Below, piece after piece: positions 1-6,884 of a stretch of 11,204 bases of DNA; position 1 is the first letter of the stretch, and each line of letters begins with the position of its first letter. The stretch lies in NCBI GenBank assembly GCA_019415985.1, contig DXYE01000082.1:1-11204 (forward strand), read 5' to 3'. Position numbers and translations under genes: made by a program. The stretch comes from Clostridiales bacterium. Lineage in GTDB: Bacteria > Bacillota > Clostridia > Oscillospirales > CAG-272. The notes under the pieces were generated by a model. That model was given only the letters and a program-made list of their open reading frames with translations. It was not told the origin of the DNA and ran no database searches.

Positions 1-16
1 GAGACAGGTATAATCT

Positions 17-1315
17 ATGCTGAAACGGAAAATCTACGATGAGCTGCTCAGATGGAAAAATAAGAAAAGCAAAGAGTGCCTTTTGGTACAAGGGGCGCGG
101 CAGATCGGCAAGACCTTTATTATCGAGAAGCTTGGCAAGGACAATTATGCAAGCTATATTTATCTGAATTTTTATAAGAATCCTGAACATAAAGAAATTT
201 TTGAAGGCTCTCTGGAGCCGGAAGAGATTTATAAAAAAATCTCACTGTATGTAAAAGACGTGCATTTCGTCTCTGGCAACACCCTGATTTTCCTGGATGA
301 AATTCAGGATTGCCCCAATGCAAGAACGGCGCTGAAATTCCTTGCCATTGACGATCGGTATGACGTAATTGCTTCCGGATCGCTGCTGGGACTGCATTAT
401 AAAGAAATGGCCTCTATTCCTGTAGGCTACGAGCGAACCATGGAAATGTATTCTTTGGATTTTGAAGAGTTCCTGTGGGCAATGGGAAAAACGCCGGAAG
501 CCATCGCCGTACTCAAAGATTATTTTGATAAAAAAGAAAAAGTGGACAATGGAATTCATGAGCACTTTCTTATGCTGCTGCGGGAATATCTGGCAGTCGG
601 CGGAATGCCGGAAGCCGTCAATGTGTTTTTAAAGACAAACAATTTTCAGGAGGTCTATCAAACACAGAAAAAAATCCTGGAGAGCTACCGGGAGGATATC
701 AAGCATTACGCTACGCCTGTGACCCGGCAGAAGATCAGCGACTGCTATCTGTCTATTCCCAGACAGCTTGCAAAGGAATACACAAAATTCCAGTACAAGG
801 TTGTCAGCAAGGACGGCAGCGCCAGACGGTATGAAAACTGCCTGAACTGGCTGGTTGATGCGGGAATGATAAAAATGTGCGTAAATGTATCCACGCCTCA
901 GTTCCCGTTAGTGGCTTATGAGAAGCCAGACCAGTTCAAGGTGTATGTGACGGATATAGGGCTTTTAACCTCTTTATATGGCTTTGAAACGCAAACCGCT
1001 TTAATCAAAGATACGCTGACCGGCCCTGCAAAGGGTGGAATTTACGAAAATCTGGTATTCGATATGCTGATAAAACGGGGATTTTCCCTTAACTATTTCA
1101 AAAACGATAAGAATACCCAGGAGATCGAATTTCTCTTTGTGAAAGACGGCAGCGTAATCCCTGTGGAGGTCAAGTCAAAAAACGGAGCGACATTATCCCT
1201 GAATAATTTTATCAGGGATTACGCCCCGCCATATGCCTACAAGCTGGTTTCCGGCAATTTGGGGGTAAGTGATACCAAGATCACCTTGCCGTTGTATATG
1301 GCGATGTTCCTGTAA
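17..1315 (+). CDS. AAA_14 / DUF4143 family ATPase
   Basis: This is a 432-residue P-loop ATPase of the widespread AAA_14 plus DUF4143 family. The N-terminal ATPase domain (about residues 1-150) shows a Walker A motif GARQIGKT (26-33), a Walker B LIFLDE (90-95) and a sensor-like IASGSLLG (118-125). The segment YLAVGGMPEA (191-200) is typical of the start of the DUF4143 region. The C-terminal part resembles a PD-(D/E)xK nuclease fold: YEN (343-345), EIEF (369-372) and PVEVKSK (382-388), so E344, E371, E384 and K386 could be active-site residues. The family length is usually 380-450 aa, so it looks intact. The biological role of this family is poorly defined; DNA or stress-related functions have been suggested, and solitary copies are common in accessory regions. 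The ribosome binding site is weak (only ACAGG about 10 bases upstream), and the promoter would lie outside the window. It converges with the GH43 gene. Confidence 0.9.
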   Translation: MLKRKIYDELLRWKNKKSKECLLVQGARQIGKTFIIEKLGKDNYASYIYLNFYKNPEHKEIFEGSLEPEEIYKKISLYVKDVHFVSGNTLIFLDEIQDCPNARTALKFLAIDDRYDVIASGSLLGLHYKEMASIPVGYERTMEMYSLDFEEFLWAMGKTPEAIAVLKDYFDKKEKVDNGIHEHFLMLLREYLAVGGMPEAVNVFLKTNNFQEVYQTQKKILESYREDIKHYATPVTRQKISDCYLSIPRQLAKEYTKFQYKVVSKDGSARRYENCLNWLVDAGMIKMCVNVSTPQFPLVAYEKPDQFKVYVTDIGLLTSLYGFETQTALIKDTLTGPAKGGIYENLVFDMLIKRGFSLNYFKNDKNTQEIEFLFVKDGSVIPVEVKSKNGATLSLNNFIRDYAPPYAYKLVSGNLGVSDTKITLPLYMAMFL

Positions 1316-1382
1316 TAGCTGCCACGAAATCGAGTAAGAGGCGGTGATAGCTGCTGGAGCATTGCCTGTTAAACGATGACCG

Positions 1383-1414
1383 TCGGGATGCCGTGCGTAA
1401 TCCGAAAATTTTTA
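1383..1414 (+). terminator. possible weak terminator after the ATPase
   Basis: A short imperfect hairpin (TCGGGAT at 1383-1389 pairing with ATCCGA at 1400-1405, one bulge) is followed by AAAATTTTTATT. It sits 70 bases after the ATPase stop and abuts the end of the convergent GH43 gene. The stem is weak, so this is tentative. Confidence 0.25.
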
Positions 1415-2668
1415 TTCAAACCAAAACGAATCCACGCTGATGCTCTGTCCATTGAACAGCAGCCAGAACGGCCGGACTCCCGTCAGCGAAATTTGCAGCT
1501 CCGCCTGATAAACGGCAAAGGCGTCCGCATCGATTTTACAGGTTCCCAAAATACCGTCGCCGCCGGAAAAAGCAGAAACGATGCCTTTCCCGCGCGCACG
1601 GATCAGCAAGCGGTGCGCGCCGTCCGAAAAATCAAGATACCGGTATTCCGCCCAGTCCTGCGTCCAGTTCCCTCCGCCGCAATGTGTCAGAATTTCGTTA
1701 TTCGGGTTCTCCGGAGTGCCTTCCGGCGCAATATATCCGTTTCCCTTAAGCCGGCAGGCTACTGAAGCATCAATTTCGCGGAACGCGCAGATCGGGCCCG
1801 ACGGGCCCTGAGACGTCATTTCCACCTCCGGAATAGAACCGTCCTCCAGAAAAGCAATCGGCTCGGCGCAGACGCGCCTGCAGGTAAAACCGTTCTGAGA
1901 GGAACGATGATAGAAAACGTACCATTGCCCCTGATATTCTTCAATAGAGCCGTGGTTATTCCAGGTACAGGGATCGCAATATATATTATCGATAATAACT
2001 CCGCCCCTGTGATAAGGGCCCAGCGGCCGGTCGGACACGGCGTATGACATGCAGGTCGCTTTTCCGCGGGAAATATCCGTGTATACGATGTAGTATTTTC
2101 CCGCGCGCTTGCGCAGGGAAGCACCCTCATGGAAGCCGTGCTCCTGTTCCGTAAGGAGTCCCGTGACAATGCTGTCTTCTTCAATGGTGCGCATATCCTC
2201 CCGGAGCCGCGCGCCTTTTAAAGAAAACTGTCCCCATAGATAATACGCCTGCCCGTCGTCATCGACAAAAACCGCAGGATCGATGCTGTCCCCGTCAGCG
2301 CCGGCAATCGGCTGCGCCTCGGAAAACGGGCCGTACGGCCGGTCGGATACGGCAACGCCCTCAAACGCGTCCTGCCCGCAGGCGTAGAGATAATATTTGC
2401 CGTTCCGAGCCGCCGCATCCGGCGCATAAAGCGGAACGCCGGGCCGCCACGGGATTCCGGGCTCATCCTGCGTATTGCGGAACGAAACCCCGTGATCCGT
2501 CCAGCGCGACAGCTGCGGATCATCCGTAGAAAAAACGCGGTATTCCGTTCCGCAATATTCCTTTTTTCCGGAAATGTCGCACGAACCGTATAAATACAGG
2601 CGTCCGTCCGGCATTACATGCGCCTCGACATCCGGGATAAAAAAATTTCTGGGCAAAAGGGGATTCAT
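1412..2668 (-). CDS. glycoside hydrolase family 43 (arabinofuranosidase/xylosidase type) with C-terminal CBM-like domain
   Basis: A 418-residue GH43 five-bladed beta-propeller enzyme. The expected three acidic residues can be placed: D13 in IPDVEAH (general base), D130 in DSIDPAVF (pKa modulator) and E181 in FHEGASL (general acid). APDA (82-85) and NHGSIEEYQGQWYVFYH (238-254) are also characteristic blade motifs. The propeller ends near residue 295. Residues 300-418 form a beta-rich module with NWTQDWAEYRYLDF, resembling a CBM6-like jelly roll. There is no signal peptide, so it probably acts in the cytoplasm on imported arabinose- or xylose-containing oligosaccharides; the exact substrate cannot be read from the sequence. 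A ribosome binding site AAGGAG (2680-2685) lies 11 bases before the ATG, which supports this start. The start overlaps, as ATGA, the stop of an apparent gene remnant upstream. GC content is visibly higher than in the neighbouring IbrAB-like genes, suggesting the latter arrived separately. Confidence 0.9.
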   Translation of the reverse strand: MNPLLPRNFFIPDVEAHVMPDGRLYLYGSCDISGKKEYCGTEYRVFSTDDPQLSRWTDHGVSFRNTQDEPGIPWRPGVPLYAPDAAARNGKYYLYACGQDAFEGVAVSDRPYGPFSEAQPIAGADGDSIDPAVFVDDDGQAYYLWGQFSLKGARLREDMRTIEEDSIVTGLLTEQEHGFHEGASLRKRAGKYYIVYTDISRGKATCMSYAVSDRPLGPYHRGGVIIDNIYCDPCTWNNHGSIEEYQGQWYVFYHRSSQNGFTCRRVCAEPIAFLEDGSIPEVEMTSQGPSGPICAFREIDASVACRLKGNGYIAPEGTPENPNNEILTHCGGGNWTQDWAEYRYLDFSDGAHRLLIRARGKGIVSAFSGGDGILGTCKIDADAFAVYQAELQISLTGVRPFWLLFNGQSISVDSFWFE

Positions 2669-2906
2669 CGCTGCAATGTCTCCTTCCTGTTCGGCAGCTC
2701 ATTTTGTACCGAAACCGTAAGTTTGCACGGATATTCTTTTCCTTCAATTCCTAATGAACAAAAGCTCTCGTTCGATAGAGCGGCACGCACCCTTCAGAAA
2801 AAACGCGGAAGCCGCTGCCCTGTTCGACGCTTTGCGGATATACGATGGGATTGGACCAGACCGTCTTTCTCAGCTCTTCTTCCTGTATTTTCTTATTATA
2901 TCGGCA
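2665..2906 (-). pseudogene. remnant of an unrecognised gene upstream of GH43, frameshifted
   Basis: On the minus strand the frame reading EELRKTVWSNPIVYPQSVEQ (from about 2879) is open from 2906 to a TAG at 2753-2751. A second frame, ending in EYPCKLTVSVQNELPNRKET and a few more residues, is open from 2793 to a TGA at 2667-2665. The two could be one coding sequence joined by a one-base shift between 2793 and 2751. The final TGA overlaps the GH43 ATG as ATGA, the arrangement of translationally coupled operon genes. I do not recognise the protein. It ends upstream at the AT-rich stretch next to the IbrB-like gene, so its 5' part may have been replaced when that cassette arrived. The whole could also be a chance pair of open frames in non-coding DNA. 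Confidence 0.35.
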
Positions 2907-2929
2907 TCATTATATCCGAAATATTAAGA
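2891..2929. repeat. imperfect inverted repeat at the 3' edge of the IbrAB-like cassette
   Basis: TCTTATTATATCGG (2891-2904) and CCGAAATATTAAGA (2916-2929) are reverse complements at 12 of 14 positions, with an 11-base loop. It lies 18 bases past the stop of the IbrB-like gene. No run of U follows the stem on either strand, so it is not a standard Rho-independent terminator. It could still stabilise the 3' end of the transcript, or mark a junction, since base composition changes here. Confidence 0.45.
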
Positions 2930-2946
2930 AAAGCAAGCATGCAGAT

Positions 2947-3480
2947 TTATTCCGTTTCCTCGTCTTCCGGCGCCGGCCTCCATGCCTGGCCGAAATTCAC
3001 GTCTTTAAACAGCGAGGTAAGTCCGGTAATCTGTTTCAGGCGAAGAATTTCGTCCTTATCCATCCCCAGATGCTTTGAAATCCACTCGTCAGACCGGCCC
3101 AGCTCATGAAGCTCTTTAATGATGTTGCTCATCAAATCGACGTCGTGGCTTCCGCGCGCCCTGTTATGGCGGATCGTGCTTGCCATTCTCTGATCCAGAG
3201 GCTTGTCGATTACAGAAACCGGCAGCAGGCCCTGTTCCCTTTCGTAGATGTCCGGGTTTTCCAGCATGATTCGATAGCGGTGAAATCCGTCAACAATCAG
3301 ATAAATATCCTTTTGCTTTACGTAATAGCAGACGATGGGCATTGTATATCCGTCTGCTTTGATGCTTTCATAAAGAAGCTTCATCTCAGGCGGCGCTACT
3401 GCGTTGGGGTTATAGGTATTCGGCTGGATTTTTTCGATCGGTACTGCAATAATATTGTAAGCGGGACTTTTATATTCCAT
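2947..3480 (-). CDS. ibrB: ParB/sulfiredoxin-fold protein, IbrB-like
   Basis: A 177-residue protein with a single ParB N-terminal-like (ParB/Srx fold) domain. VPIEKIQPNTYNPN (13-26) opens the domain, DGFHRYR (64-70) is the ParB/Srx signature, and TIRHNRARGSH (102-112) is the strongly conserved segment of this small subfamily. Residues about 127-152 (LGRSDEWISKHLGMDKDEILRLKQITG) look like a helix-turn-helix. The length fits IbrB-type proteins and is far shorter than a chromosomal ParB; no ParA or parS-like repeats are present. IbrB was described in Escherichia coli as acting with IbrA to raise expression of immunoglobulin-binding proteins; the biochemical activity is unknown. The gene overlaps the end of the IbrA-like gene by 11 bases and has its own GAGGAA (3488-3493) 7 bases before the ATG, so co-expression in one mRNA is very likely. 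The symbol is by family resemblance only. Confidence 0.85.
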   Translation of the reverse strand: MEYKSPAYNIIAVPIEKIQPNTYNPNAVAPPEMKLLYESIKADGYTMPIVCYYVKQKDIYLIVDGFHRYRIMLENPDIYEREQGLLPVSVIDKPLDQRMASTIRHNRARGSHDVDLMSNIIKELHELGRSDEWISKHLGMDKDEILRLKQITGLTSLFKDVNFGQAWRPAPEDEETE

Positions 3481-4801
3481 TATTTAATTCCTCGAGACTT
3501 TTGTATTTGCGCCGAATCACATCGATGCGCCTCTGCTGCTGCCTGGTAATGCCGAAGCCCATAAACCGGCAGGTATGGTCGTTCTTTAGAATACAATAAC
3601 ACATTCTTTTCCAGCTGGGAATATCTTTCGTGCCTTTAATATCGTCGGTATGATCCGGCAGCGGTCCGACAAAGATAACGCGCGATTTTCTTCCCAGTGT
3701 ATAATTGGAAAATCCATTTCTTCGGATATGGTAGCCGCGTTCGTTCAGCTCTTCTATAACGTCTTCATCCAGTCCGCCGCCCGTTTCATGCCAGAACTGA
3801 ATAGATTTGTTGAATTTTTTGATGTAGTTGCTCCGAAGTCTGGCGGGGAGCGTGTCTAATAGAAAAAGCGTATAGGATTTCCACGTATGTCCCTCGGGAA
3901 GGGAAATATTCCGGTACGCCATCGCTTTTGTTTTTCCGTAAGTACAGCCAAAATTGACTCCGCGGACGCGCCCTACGAGCCGAACCCATATTTCCGGATC
4001 AATCACGCGGTATAGATTCAGCGAATCTTTGGAGTAATCGTTGAACGGAGACGCGACGCGCATCTGCGACGGCTTGAGTCCCGCCTTATAATACAGATCG
4101 TATAAGCCATTATAATCATAACCGAAAAGGTAATTGGCGTGCCATACGTCGCTCAGGAGCCAGTCATATAAAGGCGACGCGCACCAAACGTCTTTATATT
4201 GCTTACTAATCCAGCATTCGTTTTGATATCTGTATTTTTTATTTAAAAAGCCGCTGTATCTTCGCAGCGATTCCTCCGCGCGCATTCCAAGAAGGCATAC
4301 CGTTTTCCCGTCGCCGTGCGTCATTCGATACCAGCGCCCGAATTGTTTGGCAAGGTCTTCCTGGTGCATACGGTACCGGTATGTGGTAATAGGATTATTT
4401 TCAAGATTAATAACATACTCTTTCTTGGGCATTTCGCGGACCCAGCTCTCCTGTTTGGTATCATCCCAGGGATACCAGTACATTTCATAGCTGCTGAGCG
4501 CCGTTCTGGTCGCCATCGGGAGGCATACCCAATACAGCTCCGCCTGCCCCTTCAGGCGTTCAAAAGTCCGCTCAATGTATTCCGATGTTACCGTATACTG
4601 CGCTTCGAAATCCTGATGAAAGACGCCGAGCGTTTTCTCGGGATAATACCGGTTTCTGTAATCCATTACCAGGTTCAGGAGCAGTCCGCTGTCTTTTCCT
4701 CCGGAAAAGGAGACGTAAATGTTATCAAATTCTTCAAATATCAATTTCAAGCGATCTTGCAACGCTTCATATACATTTTGCTGCAAATATTTCTTTCTCA
4801 T
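3470..4801 (-). CDS. ibrA: PAPS-reductase-like PP-loop protein with DUF3440, IbrA-like
   Basis: A 443-residue protein of the adenine nucleotide alpha-hydrolase (PP-loop) superfamily. The PP-loop SFSGGKDSG (31-39) binds ATP or a related nucleotide. LGMRAEESLRR (171-181) and SPLYDWLLSDVW (209-220) are the usual PAPS reductase family signatures. The C-terminal part (about 240-440) is the DUF3440-type region, with PSWKRMCYCILKNDHTCRFM (395-414) as its conserved cysteine-containing stretch. The ECGxH catalytic cysteine motif of true PAPS reductase CysH is absent and no cys genes are nearby, so assimilatory sulfate reduction is unlikely. Together with the overlapping ParB-like gene it matches the IbrA/IbrB pair of E. 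coli, its prophages and other mobile elements. The reaction is unknown; a nucleotide- or sulfur-dependent modification is an inference from the fold. The ribosome binding site GAAAGG (4815-4820) is 13 bases from the ATG, rather far. A near-consensus promoter lies at 4879-4907. Confidence 0.88.
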   Translation of the reverse strand: MRKKYLQQNVYEALQDRLKLIFEEFDNIYVSFSGGKDSGLLLNLVMDYRNRYYPEKTLGVFHQDFEAQYTVTSEYIERTFERLKGQAELYWVCLPMATRTALSSYEMYWYPWDDTKQESWVREMPKKEYVINLENNPITTYRYRMHQEDLAKQFGRWYRMTHGDGKTVCLLGMRAEESLRRYSGFLNKKYRYQNECWISKQYKDVWCASPLYDWLLSDVWHANYLFGYDYNGLYDLYYKAGLKPSQMRVASPFNDYSKDSLNLYRVIDPEIWVRLVGRVRGVNFGCTYGKTKAMAYRNISLPEGHTWKSYTLFLLDTLPARLRSNYIKKFNKSIQFWHETGGGLDEDVIEELNERGYHIRRNGFSNYTLGRKSRVIFVGPLPDHTDDIKGTKDIPSWKRMCYCILKNDHTCRFMGFGITRQQQRRIDVIRRKYKSLEELNNGI

Positions 4802-4878
4802 AATAATATAAAAGCCTTTCTTTATATATGCTGAGCAGAAACAAATGGTATGATTCGATTTGCACAGATATCTTTTAT

Positions 4879-4907
4879 ATTATAAGAAAAAATTTTTTAC
4901 TTGACAA
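4879..4907 (-). promoter_or_regulatory. sigma-A type promoter of the IbrAB-like operon
   Basis: On the minus strand, TTGTCA (4902-4907, five of six consensus bases) is followed after 17 bases by a perfect TATAAT (4879-4884). Transcription would start near 4872, giving a leader of about 70 bases before the ATG at 4801. The -35 box lies inside an 11-base palindrome (ACTTG-A-CAAGT, 4899-4909), a possible operator. Confidence 0.7.
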
Positions 4908-4978
4908 GTTTGTTAAAGAATAAACGAAATAAACCTTGTAATGCATATAATATTTATTACATAACCGCTTTGATTGCA

Positions 4979-5007
4979 TTGCACAAATAAAAGACAGACT
5001 GTATAAT
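4979..5007 (+). promoter_or_regulatory. sigma-A type promoter of the EEP-family gene
   Basis: TTGCAC (4979-4984, half of the consensus bases) is followed after 17 bases by a perfect TATAAT (5002-5007). The predicted start near 5014 leaves a leader of about 30 bases. A good ribosome binding site AAGAGG (5031-5036) stands 7 bases before the ATG at 5044. The 242-base divergent spacer (4802-5043) is strongly AT-rich and otherwise holds only the minus-strand promoter. Confidence 0.6.
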
Positions 5008-5043
5008 AGTTGATATTATGATATCGTGAAAAGAGGTTGATAT

Positions 5044-6678
5044 ATGAGAAAGTTTGGTTTAATTGCAGGGATATCCGCAGCAGTATTAATCGTTCTATTT
5101 ATGGTATTGTACTTTATGGGCATATTCAAGGATAAAATTAAAAGTAAAGATCTGTATCTGTATACGATTGTTTATTCTCAGGAAGCCAGTCAGCCTGTCA
5201 TATCGGCGGCAAAAGAATTGTCTGAGACTATAAATAAAGTGTACGGGACAGAGCTGCCTGTTTTCAGTGAGGCGGAGGCACATAAGGGAAAATATGAAAT
5301 TCTGATTGGCAAAACCCAGCGCAATGAGAGCGTTTCGTATGTAGACAAGCTCCGGAGCGCAGGCTACGGATATGGTATCGAGGGAAAAAAGATTGTGATA
5401 ACCGGGAGAAATTCGGAGACCACCATTCTGGCGTTGCAGGACTTTATCGAAAATGTTCTAAACAGAAATAACGGCGATAATGCAAATGCCTCGATTTTTT
5501 ACTCTGAGGATGACAACAAAACAGTTCAAGGGGAATATTTGCTTTCAGAGCTTTCTGTCGGCAAGACATCAATTGATAAATTCCGGATCGTTTATCCGGG
5601 TGAAATAGTAAATGGAGAGGATATTTTGGCGGACAGCCTCGCATCGCAGGTTTCTGAAATTACAGGCTATGTGCTTGAAGCAGTATGCGAGTATGATATT
5701 GACGACTCCGCTGAAAACGAGATTTATGTAGGAGACGTGGAAAAGAACGCTGAAATGCAATTGAACGAAAATCAGTATTATATCGGCTTCGATGGAAAAA
5801 AGATCCGGCTTTATGGAAACAGCAGCGAGGCGTTATACCGTGCCGTAAATACACTGATCGAGCTTTTTCTTGAAACGGCAGATAAAAAACATCGAATAGA
5901 GCTTGAATCCGGAAAAATTTATGATTTTGATTTATCGGAAATGCGGGCAATGTCCTTTAATGTGTATTGCGCAAATTTGACAAACGAGAGAGTCGACAGA
6001 GTACTGGATATTGTGGAAAAATATTTGCCGGATACTTTTGGCGTTCAGGAGGCAACACTAAACTGGATGCGGATTTTTCATAATAAGCTCGGTCATATCT
6101 ATAAATATGTCGGGGTTGGGAGTGATGGTGAAGCTCGTGGTGAATACAGTGCTGTTTGGTATAATGCGCAGAAATTTGATCTCATCGACAGTGGAACAAA
6201 ATGGCTCTCTGATACGCCGGAGGTTGTATCAAAAGTAGAAGAATCGTCTTTAAACCGTATTTTTACATATGCGTTACTTTCGCGCAAATCGGACGGACAA
6301 AGGGTTTTCGTAATAAACACACACCTTGAGCATAAAAGCAAGGAGGCCAGAAACAAGCAGATTTCTGTCCTTATGGACTTCGTTGATAATTATAGGGATT
6401 ATCCGATTGTGTTGACGGGAGACTTTAATTCAAAGCCTGATTCTGCCGTATACAAAGTTGTCCTCGGAAGGGAATTTTTAGATTCGGCCAAAGCAGCCAA
6501 TGTAAAATATGAGGCGGCCACGTTTACGAATTACGGAGCTTCCGAATCGATTATCGATTATGTATTTGTAAGTAAGAACGGCTTTGAGGTTGAGGAATAC
6601 AGAGTATGCAATGAGAAAATCAACTCAAATTTTCCTTCGGATCATCATCCTGTGCTTGTGAAATACAGGCTCAAATGA
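5044..6678 (+). CDS. membrane-anchored endonuclease/exonuclease/phosphatase (EEP) family protein with duplicated N-terminal domain
   Basis: A 544-residue protein. Residues 6-27 form one uncleaved-looking hydrophobic segment, placing the rest outside the cell. Residues about 300-544 are an EEP metal-dependent phosphodiesterase domain with a complete set of motifs: SFNV (N306), GVQEA (E336), NTHLEH (H427), TGDFN (D460, N462), IIDYVF (D505) and SDHHP (D533, H534). The middle holds two related domains, about 36-150 and 178-288. Both contain an alpha/beta pattern EI(L/Y)(I/V)G, then GKKI(V/R)(I/L)xGxxSE, then a helix ending in an LxxFIE/LIELFL-like stretch; they recall the accessory domains preceding catalytic domains in GH20/GH67-type glycosidases. 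Known EEP substrates include nucleic acids, sphingomyelin and phosphoinositides. An extracellular phosphodiester in a lipid, nucleic acid or decorated glycan is therefore possible, but the substrate is not readable here. It is transcribed alone, divergent from the IbrAB-like operon. The start is supported by AAGAGG 7 bases upstream. Confidence 0.85.
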   Translation: MRKFGLIAGISAAVLIVLFMVLYFMGIFKDKIKSKDLYLYTIVYSQEASQPVISAAKELSETINKVYGTELPVFSEAEAHKGKYEILIGKTQRNESVSYVDKLRSAGYGYGIEGKKIVITGRNSETTILALQDFIENVLNRNNGDNANASIFYSEDDNKTVQGEYLLSELSVGKTSIDKFRIVYPGEIVNGEDILADSLASQVSEITGYVLEAVCEYDIDDSAENEIYVGDVEKNAEMQLNENQYYIGFDGKKIRLYGNSSEALYRAVNTLIELFLETADKKHRIELESGKIYDFDLSEMRAMSFNVYCANLTNERVDRVLDIVEKYLPDTFGVQEATLNWMRIFHNKLGHIYKYVGVGSDGEARGEYSAVWYNAQKFDLIDSGTKWLSDTPEVVSKVEESSLNRIFTYALLSRKSDGQRVFVINTHLEHKSKEARNKQISVLMDFVDNYRDYPIVLTGDFNSKPDSAVYKVVLGREFLDSAKAANVKYEAATFTNYGASESIIDYVFVSKNGFEVEEYRVCNEKINSNFPSDHHPVLVKYRLK

Positions 6679-6725
6679 TTTTTTGCAATTTTTTCAATTA
6701 ACAGTCAAAATCATTTGAAATTTTG
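6671..6725 (+). terminator. long-loop inverted repeat overlapping the EEP stop codon
   Basis: TCAAATGATTTT (6671-6682) and AAAATCATTTGA (6707-6718) are perfect 12-base reverse complements separated by 24 bases. The left arm contains the TGA stop of the EEP gene. AATTTT follows the right arm, giving a modest U tail, so it may end the EEP transcript. The large AT-rich loop makes this less certain than a standard terminator. Confidence 0.45.
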
Positions 6726-6754
6726 CAGATTTATCAAGATATATACAGTGAAAC

Positions 6755-6780
6755 TGGTGTGTGCTGAACGGCGCACACCA
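6755..6780. repeat. strong isolated hairpin
   Basis: TGGTGTGTGC (6755-6764) pairs with GCGCACACCA (6771-6780) over ten positions with one G-U wobble and a six-base loop. No U run follows on either strand, so it is not a clear terminator. It stands between the EEP gene and the transposase remnant and could be the end of an old insertion. Bases 6781-6884 after it hold nothing I can identify. Confidence 0.5.
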
Positions 6781-6884
6781 AAATCGTCAAGAAAGAAGAG
6801 GCGCGGGGCGCAGAACGCTTTTGATCCTTCTGGTGGATGCGCGAATGAGCAGCAATTAACGCAAAGCGCCGGAAAAATCTTGTT

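Noticed and set aside
2947..3480. Reading the ParB-like gene as a plasmid or chromosome partition protein
   Set aside because: It is only 177 residues long, has no ParA neighbour and no parS-like repeats, and carries the RHNRARGSH segment of the IbrB type.
2947..4801. A Dnd or Ssp DNA phosphorothioation system
   Set aside because: There is a PP-loop protein but no DndA/IscS-type desulfurase, DndB, DndD, DndE or restriction partner in the window, and the C-terminal region is of DUF3440 type.
4316..4834. 172-residue plus-strand open frame
   Set aside because: It lies antisense to the well-supported IbrA-like gene, has no family resemblance and no ribosome binding site.
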